This document shows positions 59,332 through 64,000 of a stretch of DNA of 64,000 nt, piece by piece. Below the pieces are notes generated by a model, which was given only the letters and a program-made list of their open reading frames with translations, had not been told where the DNA came from and did no database searches. Where the stretch lies: NCBI RefSeq assembly GCF_004010155.1, contig NZ_RRYH01000010.1:62001-126000 (forward strand), written 5' to 3'. The position numbers and the translations under genes are program-made. Position 1 is the first letter of the stretch, and each line of letters begins with the position of its first letter. Source of the DNA: Solirhodobacter olei (GTDB lineage Bacteria > Pseudomonadota > Alphaproteobacteria > Rhodobacterales > Rhodobacteraceae).

Positions 59332-59447
59332 CGTGACGCGGCGTTCGGCTTGCTGGCTGGCGCACATGCGCTAGCGTTACCATTGGACGGCTGTCACATA
59401 CGCGCGCACCGCGCCGATGCCAAGCCGCAGACCGGGGGGAACGGACC

Positions 59448-61157
59448 ATGACGTATCGCGCGCCGGCCACAGAGCTGCGCTTCATCCTCGATCACGTCGT
59501 GGGTTTCCTGGCGGTCACGGCGACCGACCGCTACGCCGAGGCCGGCGAGGTGACCGACGCGATCCTGTCGGAGGCCGCCCGCCTCTGCGACACCGCCCTC
59601 GCGCCCCTGAACCGCCCCGGCGACGCGCAGCCGAGCCGGCTGGAAAACGGCGTCGTCCGCACGCCCCCCGGCTTCGCCGAGGGCTATGCCGCGATCCGCG
59701 ACGGCGGCTGGGTCGCGATCTCCGCACCCCCCGAGCATGGCGGCATGGGCCTGCCGGTCGCGCTTACCTCGGCGGTGAACGACATGATGTCGGGAGCCTG
59801 CCTCGCGCTGCAGCTGAACCCGCTCCTGACCCAGGGCCAGATCGAGGCGCTTGAACATCACGCCAGCCCCGAGCTTCAGGCCCTCTACCTGCCCAAGCTC
59901 ATCTCCGGCGAATGGTCCGGCACGATGAACCTGACCGAACCGCAGGCCGGCACCGATGTCGGCGCGCTCAGGACCCGGGCAGAACCCAACGGCGACGGCA
60001 CCTATGCCATCACCGGCCAGAAGATCTTCATCACCTGGGGCGACGCCGACTTCCTGGCCAACACCTGCCACCTGGTCCTCGCCCGCCTGCCGGACGGGGT
60101 GCCCGGCACCAAGGGGATCAGCCTCTTCCTCGTCCCGAAATTCCTGCCCGATGCCGAGGGAAACCCCGGCGCGCGCAACAGCCTCCAGGTCGTCAGCCTC
60201 GAGCACAAGCTCGGCATCCACGGCTCGCCCACCTGCGTCATGCAATACGACGGCGCCACTGGCTGGCTCGTCGGCGAGAAGCACGACGGCATGCGCGCCA
60301 TGTTCACCATGATGAACAACGCCCGCCTCGCCGTCGGCATCCAGGGCATCGGCGTGGCAGAGGCCGCCTACCAGCACGCGCTCGCCTATGCGACGGAGCG
60401 CCGCCAGGGCAAGACCCCGGTCGAGGGCCCCGGCACCATCGTCGACCATGCCGACGTGCGCCGGATGCTTGCCACGATGAAGGCGGAGGTCTTCGCCGCC
60501 CGCGCCATCGCCCTTGCCACCGCCACCGCCATCGACATGTCCCGCGCCACGGGGGAGGCCGACTGGGCCGCCCGCGCGGCGCTCCTGACGCCCATCGCCA
60601 AGGCCTATGGCAGCGACACCGGCATCGCGGTCGCCAGCACCGGAGTCCAGATCCACGGCGGCATGGGCTTCATCGAGGAGACCGGCGCCGCCCAATACCT
60701 CCGCGATGTCCGCATCACCGCGATCTACGAGGGCACCAACGGCATCCAGGCGATGGACCTCGTCGCCCGCAAGATGATGGACGGGGGCGAAGCCGCCTTC
60801 CGCCTGATGGAGGAGATCGAGGCAGAGGCCGAGGCCGCCCGCACCCTCCTCCCCGACCTCGCGAACGCCGTCTGGTCCGCCGCCGAGAGCCTGCGCGAGG
60901 CGACCGAGGAACTGGTCGCCGCCGGGATGCAGGACCGCTTCGCCGGCGCGGTGCCCTACCTGCGCGCCTTCGCCCTGACGCTCGGCGGCCACTACCACCT
61001 GCGCGCCGCGCGGGCGGAGGGCGGCTCCGGCCCCCGCACGCGCCTCGCCGGCGTCTTCATCTCCCGCATCCTGCCGGAGACCCCGGGCCTTCTCGCCCAG
61101 GCCCGTGCCGGGGCAGGGGAACTCTACGCGCTGACCCTCGAAGACCTCTCGGCCTGA
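59448..61157 (+). CDS. Acyl-CoA dehydrogenase, DmdC-like (3-methylmercaptopropionyl-CoA dehydrogenase type)
   Basis: A 569-residue FAD enzyme with the large acyl-CoA dehydrogenase layout: an N-terminal AcylCoADH-like stretch (YRAPATELRFILDHVVGF), the standard three ACAD domains (MNLTEPQAGTDVGALRT; GIHGSPTCVMQYDGA; GIQGIGVAEAAYQHALAYATERRQG) with the catalytic Glu in ITAIYEGTNGIQAMDL, and a C-terminal extra domain. This opening and extension are typical of DmdC, which dehydrogenates methylmercaptopropionyl-CoA in DMSP demethylation, and of its paralogues acting on other acyl-CoAs. Its stop overlaps the ATG of an MBL hydrolase by one base, so the two are co-translated. dmdB and dmdD are not visible. 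Confidence 0.9.
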   Translation: MTYRAPATELRFILDHVVGFLAVTATDRYAEAGEVTDAILSEAARLCDTALAPLNRPGDAQPSRLENGVVRTPPGFAEGYAAIRDGGWVAISAPPEHGGMGLPVALTSAVNDMMSGACLALQLNPLLTQGQIEALEHHASPELQALYLPKLISGEWSGTMNLTEPQAGTDVGALRTRAEPNGDGTYAITGQKIFITWGDADFLANTCHLVLARLPDGVPGTKGISLFLVPKFLPDAEGNPGARNSLQVVSLEHKLGIHGSPTCVMQYDGATGWLVGEKHDGMRAMFTMMNNARLAVGIQGIGVAEAAYQHALAYATERRQGKTPVEGPGTIVDHADVRRMLATMKAEVFAARAIALATATAIDMSRATGEADWAARAALLTPIAKAYGSDTGIAVASTGVQIHGGMGFIEETGAAQYLRDVRITAIYEGTNGIQAMDLVARKMMDGGEAAFRLMEEIEAEAEAARTLLPDLANAVWSAAESLREATEELVAAGMQDRFAGAVPYLRAFALTLGGHYHLRAARAEGGSGPRTRLAGVFISRILPETPGLLAQARAGAGELYALTLEDLSA

Positions 61158-62197
61158 TGGACAGCCCCGGCCTGACCCTGCGTTACCCGATCGAGGCCCC
61201 CCCCGCCGAGGGCGAGGCGGTCGAGATCGCCGAGGGCATCCTCTGGTTCCGCCTGCCCCTGCCGATGAAGCTCGACCACGTGAACATCTTCGCGCTGGAC
61301 GAGGGCGACGGCTGGACCGTCGTCGACACCGGCTTCGACAGCCGCCGCAGCCGCGCGATCTGGGAGGCGGTCCTTGCAGGCCCGCTCGGCGGGCGGCCGG
61401 TGACGCGGCTCGTCGTCACCCATCACCACCCCGACCATATCGGGCTCGCGGGCTGGTTCCAGGCACGGGGGGCAGAGCTTCTGACCACCCGCACCGCCTG
61501 GCTGATGGCCCGCATGCTGACGCTCGACGTAGAGGAGACGCCCAGCCCGCAGGCCGTGGCCTTCTGGCAATCCGCCGGCATGCCGGCCGAGATGCTCGCG
61601 ACCCGCCGCGCCGAGCGGCCCTTCAATTTCGCCGATATCGTCACCCCCCTGCCGCCGGGCTACACCCGCATCGGCGAGGGCGACCGCCTCCGTCTCGGCG
61701 GGCGGCACTGGCAGGTGCGGATCGGCAACGGCCACGCCCCCGAACACGCCACCCTCTGGTGCGAGGAGGAGGCGCTGGTGCTCGGCGGCGACCAGCTCCT
61801 GCCCTCGATCTCGCCCAATCTCGGGGTCTATCCCAGCGAACCCGCCGCCGATCCGGTGGGCGACTGGATGGAAAGCTGTACCCGCCTCGCCCCCTTCGCC
61901 CGCGACGACCAGCTGATCCTGCCCGGGCACAAGCTGCCCTATCGCGGCCTGCCGCTCAGGCTGTCCCAGATGATCGAGAACCACGCCGGGGCGCTCGCCC
62001 GGCTGCAGGAGCGCCTCGCCCAGCCGCGCACCGCGGTCGACTGTTTCCCCGCCCTTTTCAAGCGCGAGATCGGCCCGGCCGAATACGGGCTCGCGCTGGT
62101 CGAGGCGATGGCCCATCTCAACCACCTCCTCCGCAACGGCCGCGCGGTCCGGACCCGGCGCGCGGACGGCGCCTGGCTGTGGCAGACCACGGCCTGA
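61157..62197 (+). CDS. MBL-fold metallo-hydrolase coupled to the acyl-CoA dehydrogenase
   Basis: A 346-residue metallo-beta-lactamase-fold protein. The zinc motif is THHHPDHIG (His89, His91, Asp93, His94), followed by GNGHAPEHATLW with the third-site His and LVLGGDQLLP with the bridging Asp. Its C-terminal helical region (about 250-346) is longer than in glyoxalase II. Family members hydrolyse thioesters such as hydroxyacyl-glutathione or acyl-CoA. The TGATG junction with the dehydrogenase makes it a functional partner; thioesterase or thiol-ester clearance is the simplest idea (inference). Similar ACAD-MBL pairs are usual in Rhodobacterales. Confidence 0.9.
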   Translation: MDSPGLTLRYPIEAPPAEGEAVEIAEGILWFRLPLPMKLDHVNIFALDEGDGWTVVDTGFDSRRSRAIWEAVLAGPLGGRPVTRLVVTHHHPDHIGLAGWFQARGAELLTTRTAWLMARMLTLDVEETPSPQAVAFWQSAGMPAEMLATRRAERPFNFADIVTPLPPGYTRIGEGDRLRLGGRHWQVRIGNGHAPEHATLWCEEEALVLGGDQLLPSISPNLGVYPSEPAADPVGDWMESCTRLAPFARDDQLILPGHKLPYRGLPLRLSQMIENHAGALARLQERLAQPRTAVDCFPALFKREIGPAEYGLALVEAMAHLNHLLRNGRAVRTRRADGAWLWQTTA

Positions 62198-62285
62198 GCC
62201 GCGGTCCGCCGGGCGGCAATGGCGTGACAGGCGCCCGCAAATCGGCTATTGGGCAGAAAACCAACGCTGAAAGGGAGCGGTGCTG

Positions 62286-62420
62286 ATGGCGGGTTTCGAG
62301 CATGGGTCGATGGACATCCGCGACCACCAGAAGACCTTCGACGGCTTCGTGAAGATGGTCACCTGGGGCGGCATCATCGTCGTCTGCGTGCTGATCTTCG
62401 TCGGCCTCGTGAACGGCTAG
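62286..62420 (+). CDS. aa3-type cytochrome c oxidase subunit IV (COX4_pro_2)
   Basis: A 44-residue protein with one membrane helix (GGIIVVCVLIFVGLVNG) after HGSMDIRDHQKTFDGFVKMVTW, which is the bacterial aa3 oxidase subunit IV pattern (PF07835), known from Paracoccus and Rhodobacter. In crystals this subunit sits on the outside of the complex and its function is unclear. It is not next to other ctaC-G genes here, as is usual in this order. GAAAGGGAGCGG precedes the ATG. Confidence 0.94.
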   Translation: MAGFEHGSMDIRDHQKTFDGFVKMVTWGGIIVVCVLIFVGLVNG

Positions 62421-62473
62421 GGCCAGCGCGCCGCCGCGCCGACAGACCGAAGACCAAGCGACAGGACAGTTTC

Positions 62474-63112
62474 ATGGGCCGCCTCCTCCTCAGCCTCGGC
62501 CTCGTGCTATTTGTTGCCGCCTGCGGGTCGGGCCGCCCCTTCGCGCCCGAGCCGGTGGTCCAGCACGCGGCCTTTGTGGACACGAAGGATCCCCCTTCGA
62601 TCACGCTCTTCACCTCGATCCGCTCCGCGGCGGGGACCGGGGCGCATTCTGCGGTGCTGATCAACGCCTCCGAGCGGGTGATCTTCGACCCCGCCGGCAG
62701 CTTCGAGACCGAGACCCGCGGCGTCGCCCCGATCCGCGGCGACGTGATCTACGGCGTCACCGATCCGGTGCTCGACGCCTATCGCCGCTTCCAGTCCTCC
62801 ACCGGCTACCACGTTGTGGCGATCACCGTCCCCGTGCCCGCCGCCGTGGCGGAAGAGGCGCTGCACAAGGCCGAGGACCACGGCTGGGTCAGCCAGGCCT
62901 TTTGCGCCGATGCCTCCTCGCATCTGATCTCCTCCCTGCCGGGGTTCGAGCGGGTCCACCCCACGCTCTTCCCCCGCGCCTTCATGCTGCAGATGGAGAA
63001 GATGCCGGGCGCCACGATCCGCACCTACCTGAAGGGGGTCGAGATCCCGAACGGCAGCGCGCCGCATAGCCGCGCCGCCCTCCCCGACTTCCCAGACGGG
63101 CTGCCGGGGTGA
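62474..63112 (+). CDS. Predicted lipoprotein of unknown function (Rhodobacterales hypothetical)
   Basis: A 212-residue exported protein: MGRLLLSLGLVLFVAACG is a lipoprotein signal with lipobox VAAC (Cys17). The mature domain begins FVDTKDPPSITLFTSIRSAAGTGAHSAVLINASERVIFDPAGSF and contains FCADASSHLISSLPGF, suggesting a compact alpha/beta fold with a possible catalytic Cys-His pair (GAHSAVLI His and FCADASSHL), as in NlpC/DUF4105-type peptidase-like proteins. That is a guess from motifs. It starts 53 bp after the oxidase subunit gene, and its end overlaps the GNAT start by four bases. Confidence 0.82.
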   Translation: MGRLLLSLGLVLFVAACGSGRPFAPEPVVQHAAFVDTKDPPSITLFTSIRSAAGTGAHSAVLINASERVIFDPAGSFETETRGVAPIRGDVIYGVTDPVLDAYRRFQSSTGYHVVAITVPVPAAVAEEALHKAEDHGWVSQAFCADASSHLISSLPGFERVHPTLFPRAFMLQMEKMPGATIRTYLKGVEIPNGSAPHSRAALPDFPDGLPG

Positions 63113-63699
63113 GCGTGGCGCGGATCCGTCCCGGCCTCGCCGCCGGGCACCGCGCCGCCGCGCTCTCGCTCTACTGGCTCGCCTTCGGCCCGAAGCTCGG
63201 CCGCCTTCTGGGTCCGGAGACGCGGGCCCTGGCCTATCTCGACCGGGTGCTTTGCCCCGAGCAGATGATCTCGGCCGTCTCGGAGCGGGGCGAGCTTCTG
63301 GGCATCGCCGGCTTCCGCATGGCGCGCGGCGCCGTCTCCATCGGCCGGCTGCCCGAGATGGTGGCCGTCTACGGCCGCTTCGGCGCCTTCTGGCGCTGCG
63401 CCCTGATCCGGGCGCTGCCGCAGGCGGTCGGCCCGGGCCAGTTCAGCATCGACGGCCTCGCCGTCTTCGACGCGGCCCGCGGCCAGGGCATCGGCGCCGC
63501 GCTGATCGAGGCGCTCTGCACCGAGGCCCGCAGCCATGGCTTCCGGGATATCCTGCTCGACGTCGCCGATGCCAACACCCCGGCCCGGGCGCTTTACGAA
63601 CGCGAGGGCTTCGTCCCCTGCGGCAGGGACCGCATGGGCCCCCTGCGCCTGATCTTCGGCTTTTCCGCCTCGACCCGCATGGTCCGGCACCTGGCGTAA
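63109..63699 (+). CDS. GNAT-family N-acetyltransferase
   Basis: A 196-residue acetyltransferase with one GNAT domain. The acetyl-CoA-binding motif A is SIDGLAVFDAARGQGIGAALIEAL (RGQGIGA P-loop), followed by ILLDVADANTPARALYEREGF, the motif B helix/strand. It starts at a GTG (63109) overlapping the lipoprotein stop by four bases. Substrate unknown. It may be co-transcribed with subunit IV and the lipoprotein gene. Its own downstream gap of 301 bp holds only repeats and regulatory-looking sequence. Confidence 0.9.
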   Translation: MSVARIRPGLAAGHRAAALSLYWLAFGPKLGRLLGPETRALAYLDRVLCPEQMISAVSERGELLGIAGFRMARGAVSIGRLPEMVAVYGRFGAFWRCALIRALPQAVGPGQFSIDGLAVFDAARGQGIGAALIEALCTEARSHGFRDILLDVADANTPARALYEREGFVPCGRDRMGPLRLIFGFSASTRMVRHLA

Positions 63700-63767
63700 C
63701 CGACGCGCCCCGGCCCGCGCAGGGTGCGCATTCATTGCGCACCACCCGATTCCCCACCTTTCCCCCG

Positions 63768-63817
63768 CCGGCCCGATACGGCGTCGCGTGGCCCGCCGGG
63801 CCAGCGCCCGTCCGCCT
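63768..63817 (+). repeat. Dispersed repeat family C, copy 3
   Basis: CCGGCCCGATACGGCG, then TCGCGTGGCCCGCCGGGCC and AGCGCCCGTCCGCC. It is the longest match to copy 1 in the right half. Located 68 bp after the GNAT stop in the terminal gene-free stretch. Confidence 0.6.
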
Positions 63818-63911
63818 CCGTCGCACCTTCCGTGTGCCGCGAAACATCGGCACGCCTCCGGCGTGACGGCGGACGATCCCTGCCCTTCCACAGCTCACGG
63901 CCGGAAAGGCC

Positions 63912-63927
63912 TTAACCAACCCTTACC
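63912..63927 (+). promoter_or_regulatory. CtrA-like box near the window end
   Basis: TTAA-CCAACCC-TTAC matches the CtrA pattern TTAA-N7-TTAA with one mismatch (C for A in the second half). CtrA controls division, motility and envelope genes in Alphaproteobacteria. The controlled gene would lie beyond the window; no coding frame is visible here. Confidence 0.35.
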
Positions 63928-63943
63928 CACCTGTCCCGAAATA

Positions 63944-63997
63944 CGGTACACTACGGTGCGAAAGCGGTGTCAAATCGGTGCCAAATCGGCACCCCGA
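63944..63997. repeat. Tandem 10-11 bp direct repeats at the window end
   Basis: Five consecutive units start with CGG: CGGTACACTA, CGGTGCGAAAG, CGGTGTCAAAT, CGGTGCCAAAT and a diverged CGGCACCCCGA. Spacing is close to one helical turn, so copies face the same side of DNA, as for regulator sites or iterons. The array may continue beyond the window. Confidence 0.5.
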
Positions 63998-64000
63998 TTT

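Noticed and set aside
59912-61156. Upstream extension of the MBL hydrolase frame through the acyl-CoA dehydrogenase
   Set aside because: The extension is Arg/His/Pro-rich shadow sequence. The MBL homology begins at ATG 61157, overlapping the dehydrogenase stop.

Overview
The window is a dense, GC-rich (about 70 %) stretch of alphaproteobacterial chromosome. Gene content and style point to the Rhodobacterales (Paracoccaceae / Rhodobacter-like). The markers are the 44-residue aa3-type cytochrome oxidase subunit IV, a ccoGHIS (rdxBHIS-like) locus with an FNR/FnrL box, hemF and hemC, a DmdC-type acyl-CoA dehydrogenase, DUF1674 and a paired STAS / HATPase switch. I cannot fix the genus. No tRNA, rRNA, CRISPR array, insertion sequence or phage gene was recognised; this is core chromosome with metabolic accessory blocks.

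Layout. 1-3 kb: the 3' end of a peptide-type ABC binding protein, a DUF861 cupin, a GlsB-type membrane protein and, on the other strand, a full-length creatinase. 3-8.8 kb: RNA modification and housekeeping (RsmB, DUF1674, a serine/threonine dehydratase, dapB, then rbfA - phosphodiester glycosidase - truB). 8.8-12.5 kb: a threonine-catabolism block (kbl-tdh with an XRE/cupin regulator and two matching operators) plus a DUF1643 gene, lying between truB and rpsO-pnp. 12.6-15.4 kb: rpsO and pnp with clear terminators. 15.5-31 kb: mixed metabolism and stress: 1-Cys peroxiredoxin, a TMADH/DgcA-like flavo-iron-sulfur enzyme, an RluA-type synthase, a LysE exporter, a tandem-duplicated GFA protein overlapping a free-Met-R-sulfoxide reductase, a thiolase, the STAS/HATPase pair, a GGT-like hydrolase, the YbbAP-TesA group and a GlcD-like oxidase.

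31-40.8 kb is the most system-like region. It is an eight-gene minus-strand operon of a CUT1 sugar ABC importer (binding protein, two permeases, ATPase) followed by two TIM-barrel isomerase/epimerase-family proteins alternating with two Gfo/Idh/MocA dehydrogenases. A LacI regulator is read divergently, and two palindromic operators sit between them. The enzyme set fits sugar oxidation followed by isomerisation or elimination (as in 3-keto-glycoside or levoglucosan-type routes), but the substrate is unknown.

40.8-51.4 kb: hemC, two LysE exporters around an Lrp regulator and a nucleotidyltransferase, a glycine-zipper lipoprotein, hemF, an RsmC-like methyltransferase, clpS, a HAD phosphatase, a D,D-carboxypeptidase with a SPOR domain, and a FAH-family hydrolase. 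51.4-55.8 kb: ccoGHIS for cbb3 oxidase maturation, without ccoNOPQ, with an FNR-type box upstream. 56-64 kb: DUF2270, a DsbD-alpha-like periplasmic protein, YqgE, a Sua5-type tRNA t6A synthase, a DmdC-like acyl-CoA dehydrogenase coupled to an MBL hydrolase, cytochrome oxidase subunit IV, a lipoprotein, a GNAT enzyme, and an end region with a CtrA-like box and 11-bp direct repeats.

Three families of short dispersed, hairpin-forming intergenic repeats (called A, B and C here) recur through the window. Start sites were often moved downstream of the longest frame, using ribosome binding sites, overlap with neighbours and family length.
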